A DNA stretch of 64,000 bases from UBA5009 sp038043185 (GCA_038043185.1 JBBTCO010000012.1:1-64000), one strand, 5' to 3'. Positions 18,603 through 28,529 are shown, counted from the first letter of the stretch. The notes: generated by a model from the sequence alone, not told the origin. A program made the numbers and translations.

Positions 18603-19351
18603 GTTTTGTTTTTCTTCATGGCTTTCTAGGGCAGCCCAGTGATTGGGATTTGATCATTCAAAATTTACGTACAGAATTTCCTCAGTATAATTATTTAGCC
18701 GTTGATTATTTCAATTCCCCTCCGCTTTCCCCAAAAATGGATTTTAAAAAATGGAGCGAAAATTTTGTCGATTTCCTTGGCGCTGAGTTTGGAAATTTCC
18801 CCGTGGTTCTTGTTGGATATTCTTTAGGGGGGCGTTTAGCTCTGCAGGCTCTCAAAAATTTTCCAGACAAATTTCCTTTTATTTTTTTAATATCTACAAA
18901 TCCTGGATTTCAAAGTACCGAGATCGATGAAAGAAAGCACAGACTGCAAGAAGATCAAAAATGGTCACAACGATTTCTGGTTGATGATTGGAAATCCCTT
19001 ATAAAAGATTGGAATGCTCAACAGGTTTTTCAGGGGTCCATCGAAGAACCTGAGCGCGTAAGTTCAAACTACAAACGTGACTTGTTATCGAAAGCGATCA
19101 TTAAATGGAGCGTTGCGAATCAGGAAGATTTGCGGCCACTTATGGTCACTCATCAAAAAAAAATCACTTGGATTGTTGGCGATTTAGACAAAAAATATAT
19201 TCAAATGACAAAAGAAATTTTTAAAGTATGTCCAGATATGAATTACAGCATTTGTCCCAATAGTTCACATCGGGTTTTAATTGATAATCCAACCGAACTT
19301 TCACGCTCGATCAATCGAATCCTTAAAAAAGTACTGAAATATTTTCAATAG
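18578..19351 (+). CDS. menH: SHCHC synthase (alpha/beta hydrolase)
   Basis: MenH eliminates pyruvate from SEPHCHC. The 257-residue protein has the alpha/beta hydrolase pattern: oxyanion-region HGFLGQPSDW, nucleophile elbow VGYSLGGRLAL, a late Asp in VGDLDKKY and a His in NSSHRVLIDNP. Sequence alone does not separate MenH from other small hydrolases, but overlap with menD (25 nt) makes the call strong. The ATG at 18578 lies within menD. No further men genes (menB, C, E) are in the window. Confidence 0.88.
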   Translation: MGSLLEKLSFVFLHGFLGQPSDWDLIIQNLRTEFPQYNYLAVDYFNSPPLSPKMDFKKWSENFVDFLGAEFGNFPVVLVGYSLGGRLALQALKNFPDKFPFIFLISTNPGFQSTEIDERKHRLQEDQKWSQRFLVDDWKSLIKDWNAQQVFQGSIEEPERVSSNYKRDLLSKAIIKWSVANQEDLRPLMVTHQKKITWIVGDLDKKYIQMTKEIFKVCPDMNYSICPNSSHRVLIDNPTELSRSINRILKKVLKYFQ

Positions 19352-19398
19352 TTCCTCAATAGGTCGAATTTACGGGGGAATTAGGATAAGTTAGCAAG

Positions 19399-19920
19399 AT
19401 GAAAGCTTCTCTTTGTATTTCTTGTCAAAGTCCTAAGGCCCCGCTGAATTGTGGAATATGTGAAGGCGCAATTTGTAAATATTGTGCCCATATTTTTGAT
19501 GACGAGACTTTTTCATTTTTACCACATAAACCTTCGCATCTTTGCCATACAACTTACTGCAATGTTTGTTTTAACGAAAAAGTATCGGATGAATTGGATC
19601 AATACAATCGCACTATGGAACTAGCGAAAGCGGTTCATATTTTTGATCACACACAAGGCAAGGAAACACGATTAATGAAACGTCGTGTGGAAGATAAGAT
19701 AACAGTGGAAAACTGCATCGATCCCGATGAGGCCGTTTTAAGACTTGCCTTTTTTGCAGTTCAAAAAAACTTCAATGCTGTCATTAATGTTGAAGTGAGC
19801 TCTGATAAAGTTAAAGATGGTTCGTATTCAAAAAGAATTTGGCGAGCCACTGGAATTCCTTCTTATTTTAGAAGCGACACTGTGGTTAAAGATAAATCGC
19901 TTCGTCACTGGCCAAATTAG
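19399..19920 (+). CDS. Zinc-ribbon protein of unknown function
   Basis: This 173-residue protein opens with paired cysteine motifs (CISCQ, CGICEG, CKYC, later CHTTYCNVC), which suggest two zinc sites in the first 60 residues. The C-terminal part (about 100-170) has an alternating pattern, DEAVLRLAFFAVQKNFNAVINVEVSSD, that resembles small beta-alpha-beta domains of the YbjQ/UPF0145 kind; this resemblance is weak. The gene stands alone on the plus strand and overlaps the convergent RlmI-type gene by 4 nt. Confidence 0.7.
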   Translation: MKASLCISCQSPKAPLNCGICEGAICKYCAHIFDDETFSFLPHKPSHLCHTTYCNVCFNEKVSDELDQYNRTMELAKAVHIFDHTQGKETRLMKRRVEDKITVENCIDPDEAVLRLAFFAVQKNFNAVINVEVSSDKVKDGSYSKRIWRATGIPSYFRSDTVVKDKSLRHWPN

Positions 19921-21080
19921 TTTAATACTAAGTGAATAAATTTTAAATATTGCAGTTCTTTTGCGCTATGAGGAAACGGGTGATCGGGACCTTGTCCTGA
20001 AACTCGCAGAATTCGGCCACGACGTCGTGACTCTGAAAGCGCTTCGGTCATGATCTCGTAAAAATCCTCAAATGAAATATGGCTTGAACACGAACTCAAT
20101 GAAATTTGACCTTGCGGTTTTACTTTTTTCATCGCCGCCGTGAAAAGCTCGATGTATTTTGCTTTAGCTCGATCTTTTTGGTCTTCAGAATGACCCATCG
20201 AAGGAGGATCAACGATAACATGATCCCAACGATCACTATTACTTTTTAAATATTCGAACACATCAACGCATAAGCCAGTATGATCAGCAGGGTTTAGTCC
20301 ATTGAGCTTCCAGCTTTCGTTGGCTAAATCAATGGCTCCTTGAGCTACATCCAGGCTAGCGACATTTTTTGCACCACCAAGCCCAGCATAGATTGAAAAT
20401 CCTCCGGTATAACTAAAAAGATTCAAGACAGTACTGTCTTTACTGACCGAGCGAATGTAGTTTCGATTTTCTCGTTGATCCAAAAAAAATCCTGTTTTTT
20501 GTCCATTTTCGATATCGACTTTGAATTTGACACCATTTTCAGTAGCGATAATTAAAGGATCAAATTTTTCACCACCTAAAAGTTGAATGCCTCCGTCAGA
20601 GTTTCTTCGGAACTTTTCAACAACCGATGTGACTACTTTTGCATTCAATAACCAATTGGTGATTTTTATTTTATCCCAAAATTCGTTAGATCCTTGTCCA
20701 TCAAACTGGAGCACGGCAATTTTTCCATAGATATCACAAATTAGACCGGGAAGAAGGTCGCCTTCACCGTTGAGCAAACGATAGGAATCGGTTTGCTTGG
20801 ACACCACAGCTTTGCGAAGTTTATAAGCATCTGCAAAACGTGTTTCAAATAAATCAAAATCCGGAATTTTTTTTTCTAAACTAAGAATTCGTAAACTCAA
20901 AGGTGAATGAGGATCATACATCGCCCAAGCTAAGGGTTCATTTTTACTATCAATCACCTGGCAAATTTGCGAGTTGGGAAGTTGAGGAGGTTTAGTTATC
21001 GACTCTCGGTATATCCAAGGGTGACCTCGCATAACGGTTCTGCGCAAATTACGATGCAAATGGATTTTTAATAAAGCCAA
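19917..21080 (-). CDS. rlmI: RlmI-type 23S rRNA (cytosine-5) methyltransferase
   Basis: The 387-residue protein matches the RlmI/YccW family, SAM-dependent methyltransferases with an N-terminal PUA domain that methylate 23S rRNA. Visible are the PUA-like start (RRTVMRGHPWIYRESI), the central RLLNGEGDLLPGLICDIYG, GFFLDQRENR, the SAM-binding VLNLFSYTGGFSIYA, VDPPSMGHS and a catalytic-Cys-like SLSSCSSHIS. The start is TTG at 21080: an AAGGAG ribosome binding site lies 7-8 nt upstream, which decides it. The exact target base is family inference. Confidence 0.88.
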   Translation of the reverse strand: MALLKIHLHRNLRRTVMRGHPWIYRESITKPPQLPNSQICQVIDSKNEPLAWAMYDPHSPLSLRILSLEKKIPDFDLFETRFADAYKLRKAVVSKQTDSYRLLNGEGDLLPGLICDIYGKIAVLQFDGQGSNEFWDKIKITNWLLNAKVVTSVVEKFRRNSDGGIQLLGGEKFDPLIIATENGVKFKVDIENGQKTGFFLDQRENRNYIRSVSKDSTVLNLFSYTGGFSIYAGLGGAKNVASLDVAQGAIDLANESWKLNGLNPADHTGLCVDVFEYLKSNSDRWDHVIVDPPSMGHSEDQKDRAKAKYIELFTAAMKKVKPQGQISLSSCSSHISFEDFYEIMTEALSESRRRGRILRVSGQGPDHPFPHSAKELQYLKFIHLVLN

Positions 21081-21112
21081 GGGGTTCTCCTTAGCGGAAT
21101 TTCACATAGAAC

Positions 21113-22921
21113 ATGGACAATGGTCAAGGCACTTCAGGACCAGTGTCGCGTCAGCTTAGTGATCACAAAAACCGATCTATTTTGATGATATTTAAGCGGT
21201 TAAATTTCGCATTTATTACAAGCATGTACGCTACCGCAGGAGTTATTCTTTTCTACGTTCTGATTAAGAGTTTTGGGGTTATCGAGAAAAGAAATTTTGA
21301 TCTCAGGCCTATGGCTATGCCCTTTCCTATTTCCTTATCATCAGGTTGGAAAATCCAACCGGTGGTTTCCAGGAACGAATGGTATGATTTTTCGCTGACC
21401 AATAACCTGGAATATGCAGATCAAGTGCAGGGACTTTATAAATTGAAAAAGAAATTCCGGTTAGGAATAATCTATCAAAATCCCGCCATTGTTTTAGGAA
21501 AAATCCCAGATATTCATCGTGTTTATCTGAATGGGGTCTTCATTGGTGGGTCAGATGATTCAACGGATCTCAATTATTATTCTTTCGACAGAAAAGTTTT
21601 AAATAAAAAAAGTGAAAATGAAATTATCGTGGAAATTGAAAGCCGCGCGAATTTAAACCCGGGCATCACTTTGTTGCCCAAAGTCGGTGCTTTTTTAGAC
21701 GAACTTTCGGAAGTTCAAATGGCAGTCCGAAAACATCAAGTTGAATACCAAATTTTTGGAAGTCTCTATTTTGGCATACTCTTTTTGTGTTTTGCAGCCA
21801 GCGTGTTATTTATTTTTATGAGAAGATCGAAAGCAGGGCCCTTTTACAGTTCTTTGATTGTACTTCTTGGCCTTATTCATCTGACTCATTACAATCCTTG
21901 GATTCTAAATCACTTTGATTACTCATTTTTACAGTGGCTAAAAATAATGCCCCTCACTTTAACACCGATGTTTTTATTTTCATCTTATTTAAATTTAAAC
22001 CAAAATTATCGGCTCGAGATGGTGAATAATTTCTTTGCATTTGTATATGCAATTTCAACGATGCTTGTTTTTAATGTAAGCGATGTCGTACCAAATGAAT
22101 TTGTTTTCGTTTTTGATCGGGTAGCACTGATTGCACTATGTTCGTCTGCACTGTCTTTTTGCTATTTATTGAAAGAAATATTTTTTCAATCTAAAATAAA
22201 AAAACGAAAGAAAAGCAAAGTTTTTAATTTTTTAAATCAAGTGTATTTTATATTTGGCTTGCTAAGTATTTTGAGTTTGTATTCAGCAATGAAAACAAGC
22301 TCGTATAATTTTTGGATCAATACAGACATTTTAAATTTTTCGTCAAGTATTAGCCTCGCCCTTCCGTTCATTTATTTTGTTCCCTATTTTATACTAAATA
22401 TTTTTGATATTTGGCAAATTCGCAAGATGAAGGTTAACGAAATGCAACGTAATCAAATGATCATCGATACTCTTCGAATATTTAAAAATTCGAAAGATCC
22501 TAGTAAAACCATTTCTACGATTCAGGCAAACTACTGTCGATACTTAAATGCTAAAAGATCAAACTTCTATATTTTTCAAGGATATGATCCAAGTCAGGCT
22601 GTTAAGTTTAACTATGATAAAGGGCAAGAACAAATTTTTTGGGAACATTGCGATGTCCATGATGGAAATTACGAAGTTTTATCCAATGTTATCAAAGGAA
22701 AATTATCTTTAAACCTGAAAACCACCATTTTGATACCCCTGATTTCGGGACAAGAGATCCTAGGAATCTTATCCTTTTCAGAAAAAGATTCTTCGGGAAA
22801 TTTCACACATTCGGATTTAAATAACGCGACAGAAGTCAGCGCAAGTTTAGCTTTAATTTTGGACAGTGGCTTATGGCACGAACATATCGCACGACTACAA
22901 AAATTATCTTTCGTGTCGTGA
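21113..22921 (+). CDS. 7TM-DISM-type membrane receptor with GAF domain
   Basis: The 602-residue protein has one N-terminal membrane segment (about 28-50), an extracytoplasmic jelly-roll-like domain (about 60-200; GKIPDIHRVYLNGVFIGG is typical of carbohydrate-binding sandwiches), about seven further membrane helices (about 210-435) and a cytoplasmic GAF-like domain (about 450-595, ending FTHSDLNNATEVSASLALIL). This is the layout of 7TMR-DISM receptors, but no kinase, cyclase or phosphatase output domain follows. An internal ATG at 21185 may be the true start. It overlaps the convergent helicase gene by 18 nt. Confidence 0.8.
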   Translation: MDNGQGTSGPVSRQLSDHKNRSILMIFKRLNFAFITSMYATAGVILFYVLIKSFGVIEKRNFDLRPMAMPFPISLSSGWKIQPVVSRNEWYDFSLTNNLEYADQVQGLYKLKKKFRLGIIYQNPAIVLGKIPDIHRVYLNGVFIGGSDDSTDLNYYSFDRKVLNKKSENEIIVEIESRANLNPGITLLPKVGAFLDELSEVQMAVRKHQVEYQIFGSLYFGILFLCFAASVLFIFMRRSKAGPFYSSLIVLLGLIHLTHYNPWILNHFDYSFLQWLKIMPLTLTPMFLFSSYLNLNQNYRLEMVNNFFAFVYAISTMLVFNVSDVVPNEFVFVFDRVALIALCSSALSFCYLLKEIFFQSKIKKRKKSKVFNFLNQVYFIFGLLSILSLYSAMKTSSYNFWINTDILNFSSSISLALPFIYFVPYFILNIFDIWQIRKMKVNEMQRNQMIIDTLRIFKNSKDPSKTISTIQANYCRYLNAKRSNFYIFQGYDPSQAVKFNYDKGQEQIFWEHCDVHDGNYEVLSNVIKGKLSLNLKTTILIPLISGQEILGILSFSEKDSSGNFTHSDLNNATEVSASLALILDSGLWHEHIARLQKLSFVS

Positions 22922-24520
22922 GCTACTTGATCGTCCTGGTCCATCACTTCCAAAAGCTTTACGTGGACGAGAATATCGAACACCTTCGCTGACTGGACGT
23001 CGCCGCTCATCGCTGTAACGAGAACGAGGTTTTTCTCCCGACGAAGATTCAGCTCGTGGAGCTTCATCCCGAGAATATTCGCGACGAGGGCTTTCCCTAC
23101 GATAGGAAGAGGCTTCACGTGAGCTACGGCGTGCGTAATCCCGGCGCGGAGCTTCGCCGCTTCTTCCAGTTCCAGAAGCTTCGTCACGTTGCGGTGGTCC
23201 CGGCATTCTTGGATTTGTATCCACTTCTGAAAAAAGGACAGGATTCATCATGGCTAAAAATCGAGCCGCAATATCTTCCTTCGTTAAGTTCTCTAAAGCG
23301 TCTTTCCAAGGCTGATCTAAAATCTCTTTAGCAAATAAAGAGTTCTTTTCATTTTGGAAATGCGGAAGAACCATTGAAAGTTTTTTTCGACCCACTTCTT
23401 TACGAGTAGGGATTAAACCTTCTTGCATACGACTGCGAGTCATCTTTTCAATTCGAAAAACAAGTGTCTTTTGCGCTGGAGTTACCAGACTCATCGCAAA
23501 TCCTTGTTTTCCACTTCGCGCCGTTCGTCCTATTCGATGAACATAGCTATCAAGTTCACGAGGTAAGGAATAATTAATAACATGAGTGATGTCTTTAACA
23601 TCCAAACCGCGGGAAGCAACATCAGTGCACACTAAGATCTTTACTTTATGATCACGAAAGGACTGCATCGTGCGTTCACGAGATTTTTGATCTTTATCTC
23701 CATGAAGGCAATCAACTCGGTAACCGCGTTGATTCAAATAAGTAGTTAGATCAGCAACCAATTGTTTCGTTTGGCAAAAAATAATTCCATAAAAATCTTC
23801 GGCAACATCAATCATTTTACATAATATTTCAGGTTTATTCCCCTCACGAGTCATGTAATACAATTGGGTTACAGTTGAAGCTAACATTTCATTTTTGTTA
23901 ACCTGAACTTGTTTTGGTTTTTTTAGGTATTTATCAGCAACACCACGAACATCGCGACTCATTGTTGCTGAAAACAACCATGTGTGTGCTTTCTCTTTGG
24001 GAATTGCGGCCAAGATGGTCTCTAAATCATCTTTGAAACCCATCGAGATCATTTCATCGGCTTCATCTAGAATAATATGAGTTACGCTTTCAAGTTTCAA
24101 AGTTCCGCGTTCGATATGATCAACCACGCGGCCAGGAGTACCAACAACAATTTGAGTGCCTTTTCGTAAGCCATCCAGTTGATCTCGGTAGCTTGACCCA
24201 CCGTAAACAGGTAAAGCTTGAAGGTTTTTATATTTTCCTAACAAATTAATTTGCCCAGAAACTTGTAAAGCTAATTCACGAGTAGGGCACAAAATCAAAC
24301 ACTGAACTTTGCGTACTGCAGGATCAACTTGCTCTAGCATTGGGACCGAGAATGCCGCCGTTTTCCCAGTGCCTGTTGCAGCAAGCCCAATAAAGTCAGT
24401 GGGACCAGCTAAAAGAATCGGCAAAGCCTGAGCTTGGATTTCGCTGGGAGTTTCATAACCAAGATCTTTAATAGCTTTAGATAGTTCAGGACTGAGAGGC
24501 AATTCATTAAATGATTTCAT
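22904..24520 (-). CDS. DEAD-box ATP-dependent RNA helicase
   Basis: The 538-residue protein is a DEAD-box helicase that unwinds or remodels RNA. In order: the Q motif (KSFNELPLSPELSKAI), AATGTGKTAAF, PTRELALQV, TPGRVVDHI, DEAD, SAT, the second RecA domain with RGLDV and HRIGRTARSG, then a C-terminal tail (about 440-538) rich in Arg, Ser and Glu, likely an unstructured RNA-binding extension as in RhlE/DeaD-like proteins. I chose the ATG at 24518-24520, which has an AAAGGG ribosome binding site and starts at the Q motif; an upstream in-frame start would add 20 residues. Confidence 0.94.
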   Translation of the reverse strand: MKSFNELPLSPELSKAIKDLGYETPSEIQAQALPILLAGPTDFIGLAATGTGKTAAFSVPMLEQVDPAVRKVQCLILCPTRELALQVSGQINLLGKYKNLQALPVYGGSSYRDQLDGLRKGTQIVVGTPGRVVDHIERGTLKLESVTHIILDEADEMISMGFKDDLETILAAIPKEKAHTWLFSATMSRDVRGVADKYLKKPKQVQVNKNEMLASTVTQLYYMTREGNKPEILCKMIDVAEDFYGIIFCQTKQLVADLTTYLNQRGYRVDCLHGDKDQKSRERTMQSFRDHKVKILVCTDVASRGLDVKDITHVINYSLPRELDSYVHRIGRTARSGKQGFAMSLVTPAQKTLVFRIEKMTRSRMQEGLIPTRKEVGRKKLSMVLPHFQNEKNSLFAKEILDQPWKDALENLTKEDIAARFLAMMNPVLFSEVDTNPRMPGPPQRDEASGTGRSGEAPRRDYARRSSREASSYRRESPRREYSRDEAPRAESSSGEKPRSRYSDERRRPVSEGVRYSRPRKAFGSDGPGRSSSSRHER

Positions 24521-24650
24521 TGTTAACCCTTTTCGTGGAGGCAAACTAACACAAAACTTTGAAAAACGGTGATGATTCATAAAAAAGAGTTTTTCCCTGT
24601 AAAATTTAGTATCCCTTGCAAAGATTCACCGCTTCTGGCAGCAAATACCC

Positions 24651-26519
24651 ATGTCTAATCTATTGCAGCTGCAAGCCGGATTTAAAGGGTTTGGAGCAAA
24701 AAAGATATTCGAACAGGCTCAGTTCGCTTTGAACGAGGGCGAGCATGTGGGTGTTATTGGTCCAAATGGGGCTGGAAAGACGACCTTATTTCGCATTCTA
24801 ACTGGTGAGGATCACTTAGATTCCGGGCAATTGGTTAAAGCCAAGTCTTTGCGCTTGGGATATTTAGCCCAACATGATCACTGGCCCGAAAATCAAACTA
24901 TTGAAGAATATCTCATAAACACTTCACGATTCCCCATATGGGAACTCAAAACTTTGGGAAATAAACTGGGTTTAAATGAAGAGATTTACCAAAAAAAAAT
25001 TCTTTCTTTGAGCGGCGGCTATCGAATGCGATGCAAACTGCTTTCATTGCTGGGTCAGGATCCTAATCTGATGTTACTGGATGAGCCCACCAATTATCTG
25101 GATCTTGAAACTACATTGGTCCTCGAAAACTTTCTGCAGTCATATAAAGGAGCATTCCTACTTATCTCTCATGATCGAGAATTCTTACGACGTACGACGG
25201 ATCATATTCTTGAAGTCGAACAAGGAGAAATCACAAAGTATAACGGGAATCTGGATGACTATTTCGAGCAAAAAGAATTGCTTCGAACTCAGTTGGAAGC
25301 TCGCGCCATGTCCTTGGCGGAAAAACGAAAGAACATTTTAGATTTCGTTTCGCGATTTGGCGCTAAGGCTTCAAAAGCAAAACAAGCCCAATCACGTATG
25401 AAAAGTCTGCAGCGAATGGAAAAAGTCGAGATCAAAGCACTGCCCTTATCAGCGCGGATTAAAATTCCCTCACCCACGCGAACAGGAAAACAAATTCTTT
25501 CCATGAGTGGAGTTGACCTTGGTTACACCGAAAGAACCGTTTTAAAAAATATTGATCTGCAATTTCACAATGGTGACCATATTGCCGTGGTTGGTTTGAA
25601 TGGGGCTGGTAAATCAACTTTTCTTAAAGCTTTAGCGCAAAAGTTGTCCCCTCAGCGTGGGAAAATTGAACTTGGTTTTGGCGTGACCATTGGGTATTAC
25701 GCTCAGCATGTCGCCGAGAGCATTCAATCTCACAGTACCGTGATTGATGAAATGACCCGTTATTCCCATCCTGAGGTCACAAGGCAAGAAGCCTTAAATA
25801 TGGCCGGTTCCCTGCTTTTCGGTGGTGATGATATTAAGAAAAAAATTTCAGTGCTGTCTGGCGGAGAAAAATCGCGAGTGGCCTTGGGCCAGATCCTTTT
25901 GCAAAAAAATCCCTGCTTAATTCTAGATGAACCTACCAATCATTTGGATTTTCAAACGGTTGAAGCTTTGACTCAAGCATTAATGTCCTATCAAGGTACG
26001 GTTATTGTCGTCAGCCATGATCGAAGTTTTATTGGCCGTGTTGGGACTAAAATTTTAGAAGTCAACCGTGGGCAAGTGCAGCTTTATCCCGGCAGCTATG
26101 ATGAATATGTTTGGAGTCTTGAAAAAGGAGTTTTGGCCGACCGATTTATCGAAGATACAAACTTTGCTGATTCGACGGAAGTCTTGGCAGATACTGCTGA
26201 CAATAAGATTAACTCCCAAAGGATAAATAAAACTTTATCGCGTGATGACAAAAAAAATCTTGAAAAGCAACTTCGTGGCACTGTGAAAAAAATCCTTACT
26301 CTGGATTCGCAGCTTTCGACACAACAGGAAAAGTTGAAGTCCTTGAATGAAAAAATCCAATCTGGTGCCGGAGAAGACTTAAAAAAATTAAGTGTAGAGC
26401 TGGGTCAAGTCCAGGCACTCATTTCTTCATTGGAAGAAGAATGGTTGTCTGCTAGCGACGAACGCGATCAACTACGCATTGACCTCGGATTGGACTCAAG
26501 ACATGATGGAGTCAATTAA
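24651..26519 (+). CDS. ABC-F family ATPase (Uup/EttA-like)
   Basis: This soluble 622-residue protein has two ATP-binding cassettes and no membrane segment. The first has GPNGAGKTT and LSGGYRMR with LLDEPTNYLD; the second has GLNGAGKST and LSGGEKSRVALGQ with LDEPTNHLD. A charged linker of about 80 residues (LLRTQLEARAMSLAEKRKN region) joins them, and a coiled-coil tail (about 530-620) resembles the Uup C-terminal domain. ABC-F proteins act on the ribosome. Which subfamily it belongs to cannot be fixed by eye. The small gene at 26534 follows after 14 nt. Confidence 0.9.
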   Translation: MSNLLQLQAGFKGFGAKKIFEQAQFALNEGEHVGVIGPNGAGKTTLFRILTGEDHLDSGQLVKAKSLRLGYLAQHDHWPENQTIEEYLINTSRFPIWELKTLGNKLGLNEEIYQKKILSLSGGYRMRCKLLSLLGQDPNLMLLDEPTNYLDLETTLVLENFLQSYKGAFLLISHDREFLRRTTDHILEVEQGEITKYNGNLDDYFEQKELLRTQLEARAMSLAEKRKNILDFVSRFGAKASKAKQAQSRMKSLQRMEKVEIKALPLSARIKIPSPTRTGKQILSMSGVDLGYTERTVLKNIDLQFHNGDHIAVVGLNGAGKSTFLKALAQKLSPQRGKIELGFGVTIGYYAQHVAESIQSHSTVIDEMTRYSHPEVTRQEALNMAGSLLFGGDDIKKKISVLSGGEKSRVALGQILLQKNPCLILDEPTNHLDFQTVEALTQALMSYQGTVIVVSHDRSFIGRVGTKILEVNRGQVQLYPGSYDEYVWSLEKGVLADRFIEDTNFADSTEVLADTADNKINSQRINKTLSRDDKKNLEKQLRGTVKKILTLDSQLSTQQEKLKSLNEKIQSGAGEDLKKLSVELGQVQALISSLEEEWLSASDERDQLRIDLGLDSRHDGVN

Positions 26520-26533
26520 GGATGAGGTGATTT

Positions 26534-26779
26534 ATGTCTGAAGATCTAAAAGCCGAACTCGCTCGATTAAAAGCAGAAAATGAAGTTCTTAAAAATAAAA
26601 AAACATCCGGCGGGACATTATCAATGAAGGTGAGTGAAAAAGGAGCCTTGTCTATTTATGGCATGGGCCGTTTTCCAGTGACTCTTTATAAAGAACAATG
26701 GCTTAAATTATTAGGCATCACTGACGAAATAAGAAAATTCATCGAAGAAAATGACGGCCGTCTAAAAGCAAAAGATTAG
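26534..26779 (+). CDS. Small conserved protein of unknown function
   Basis: This 81-residue protein has a short charged N-terminal coil (DLKAELARLKAENEVLKNK) and a compact C-terminal segment (VSEKGALSIYGMGRFPVTLY, followed by an EQWLKLLG helix). I have the impression that this second segment is a recurring uncharacterised bacterial motif, but I cannot name the family. It starts 14 nt after the ABC-F gene and is probably co-transcribed. It overlaps the convergent dehydrogenase gene by 4 nt. Confidence 0.75.
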   Translation: MSEDLKAELARLKAENEVLKNKKTSGGTLSMKVSEKGALSIYGMGRFPVTLYKEQWLKLLGITDEIRKFIEENDGRLKAKD

Positions 26780-27819
26780 AGAGTTTTCATATCGATAACG
26801 AAGCGATATTTAACGTCCGATTTAAGCATTCGTTCATAGGCAATATTAATTTGATCCATTGAAATCACTTCAACATCTGAAGTGATTTTATTTTTAGCAC
26901 AATAATCCAACATTTCTTGAGTTTCCTTGATTCCACCGATTAAAGATCCTGCAAGCCGACGTCGTTTTCCAATGAGCATTCCGGCTCGTAAGGGTTCTGC
27001 TTTTTCTGGGACTCCAAGTAAAATCATCGTGCCGTCTCTTTTTAAAAGATTTAAGTACATATTTAAATCGTGAGGGGCTGATACTGTATCGATAATAAAA
27101 TCAAAGCTCGAATTAACTGCTTTTAGTGCTTGAGGGTTTTGTGTCGATACAAAATGTTTTGCACCTAGCTTTAAGGCATCATCCTTCTTTTTTTCAGAAG
27201 AACTAAGGACTGTGACCTCGGCTCCTAAAGAAGCGCCAAGTTTAATCGCCATATGTCCAAGCCCACCAAGCCCAAGAACGGCTAATTTATGCCCCTTTCC
27301 CACTTTCCACTGTCGAAGCGGGGAATAAGTCGTTATTCCAGCGCATAGCAAAGGCGCAGTTTTAGCTAAATCAACTTCGGGCGAAATGTGTAGGACATAA
27401 TTTTGATCGACAACGATTTGATCAGAATACCCACCATAGGTCAGAGTTTTGCCGTCTTTTTCAAAACTATTATAAGTGAAAGTCGTTTTGACTTCACAAT
27501 ATTGCTCAAGTCCGTCCTTACAAGAAAAACAAGTTCGGCATGAATCAACGAAACATCCAACTCCAACAGGTTCATCAATTTTAAAATTTTTAACTTTTGC
27601 ACCAAGAGCTTTGATATGACCGACAATTTCGTGACCAGGGACCAAAGGATATGTTCCTTCACCCCATTCGCCGCGCACTTCGTGTAAATCAGAATGACAC
27701 ACGCCACAGTAACTGATTTTAATTAAGATATCATTTTCGCCAATTTCTCGTCGTTGAATTTGAAAAGGCTTTAAATCTTCTTTTGCTTTGTAGGCAGCAT
27801 AGGCTTTTGTCGAAATCAT
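26776..27819 (-). CDS. Zinc-dependent NAD(P) alcohol dehydrogenase (YahK/cinnamyl type)
   Basis: The 347-residue enzyme is a medium-chain dehydrogenase. Catalytic zinc ligands are visible as Cys38 (YCGVCHSD) and His63-Glu64 (PGHE), and structural zinc is held by Cys94, Cys97, Cys100 and Cys108. The nucleotide-binding LGLGGLGHMAIKLG is in the middle. The overall pattern is closest to the aldehyde-reducing YahK/AdhC group, which uses NADPH, but cofactor preference is inference. ATG has an AAAGGA ribosome binding site. It is not clearly part of an operon. Confidence 0.9.
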   Translation of the reverse strand: MISTKAYAAYKAKEDLKPFQIQRREIGENDILIKISYCGVCHSDLHEVRGEWGEGTYPLVPGHEIVGHIKALGAKVKNFKIDEPVGVGCFVDSCRTCFSCKDGLEQYCEVKTTFTYNSFEKDGKTLTYGGYSDQIVVDQNYVLHISPEVDLAKTAPLLCAGITTYSPLRQWKVGKGHKLAVLGLGGLGHMAIKLGASLGAEVTVLSSSEKKKDDALKLGAKHFVSTQNPQALKAVNSSFDFIIDTVSAPHDLNMYLNLLKRDGTMILLGVPEKAEPLRAGMLIGKRRRLAGSLIGGIKETQEMLDYCAKNKITSDVEVISMDQINIAYERMLKSDVKYRFVIDMKTL

Positions 27820-27899
27820 TTTTAATTCCTTTGAAAATTAGCATTGAACCCGTGCACATCTTAACCTAAGGTTAGCCTTCAATCAAACAAGGAGAGTTT

Positions 27900-28529
27900 A
27901 TGAATTTTAATATTAAAACTGCAGTTATTTGCGCTGCATTGCTGTCTTCATTGTCTGTGTATGCTGATAAAAAAGCGAAGGCCGGCATTGACATGATGCA
28001 AACCTATAAAATGGATGTGAAAGAAAGTAGCATCAATTGGACAGGCTCAAAAAAAATTGGAAAGACACACACTGGAGCAGTTTCTTTTAAAGATGGTAAT
28101 ATAGAACTTAAAAAGGGCGAGATCGTTGGTGGAACATTTAAGGTTGATATGGCAACACTATCAAATGCTGATTTAGCAGATAGCGCCGAATATCAGAAAA
28201 AACTAGAAGGACACTTAAAATCAGCCGATTTTTTTAATGTTGATAAATTCCCAGAATCAACTTTTAAAATTTCAAAAATTGAAAAAAAATCTGATAAAGA
28301 AATCGTCGTTAAAGGTGATTTAACTATGATCGGCGTGACTAAACCTTTGGAATTTCCTGCGACAATGTCTATGGAAAAAGATATTCTTAAGGGCGAAGCC
28401 AAAGTTAAAATTGATCGTACAAAATGGGGCCTTAAATATGGTTCTGGTGATTTCTTTAAAGAACTTACCGGTGATAAAATCATTAACAACGAATTTGAAC
28501 TTAATCTAAAAATTGTTGCTAAGAAATAA
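27900..28529 (+). CDS. Periplasmic YceI-family protein
   Basis: This 209-residue exported protein has a signal peptide (AVICAALLSSLSVYA) and the YceI fold pattern: SSINWTGSKKIGKTHTGAVS, a long strand set with DFFNVDKFPESTFKISKI, and LTMIGVTKPLEFP. YceI proteins are lipocalin-like and bind isoprenoid or other hydrophobic molecules; the ligand here is unknown. It has a strong AAGGAG ribosome binding site and a stem-loop 10 nt after the stop. Confidence 0.92.
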   Translation: MNFNIKTAVICAALLSSLSVYADKKAKAGIDMMQTYKMDVKESSINWTGSKKIGKTHTGAVSFKDGNIELKKGEIVGGTFKVDMATLSNADLADSAEYQKKLEGHLKSADFFNVDKFPESTFKISKIEKKSDKEIVVKGDLTMIGVTKPLEFPATMSMEKDILKGEAKVKIDRTKWGLKYGSGDFFKELTGDKIINNEFELNLKIVAKK

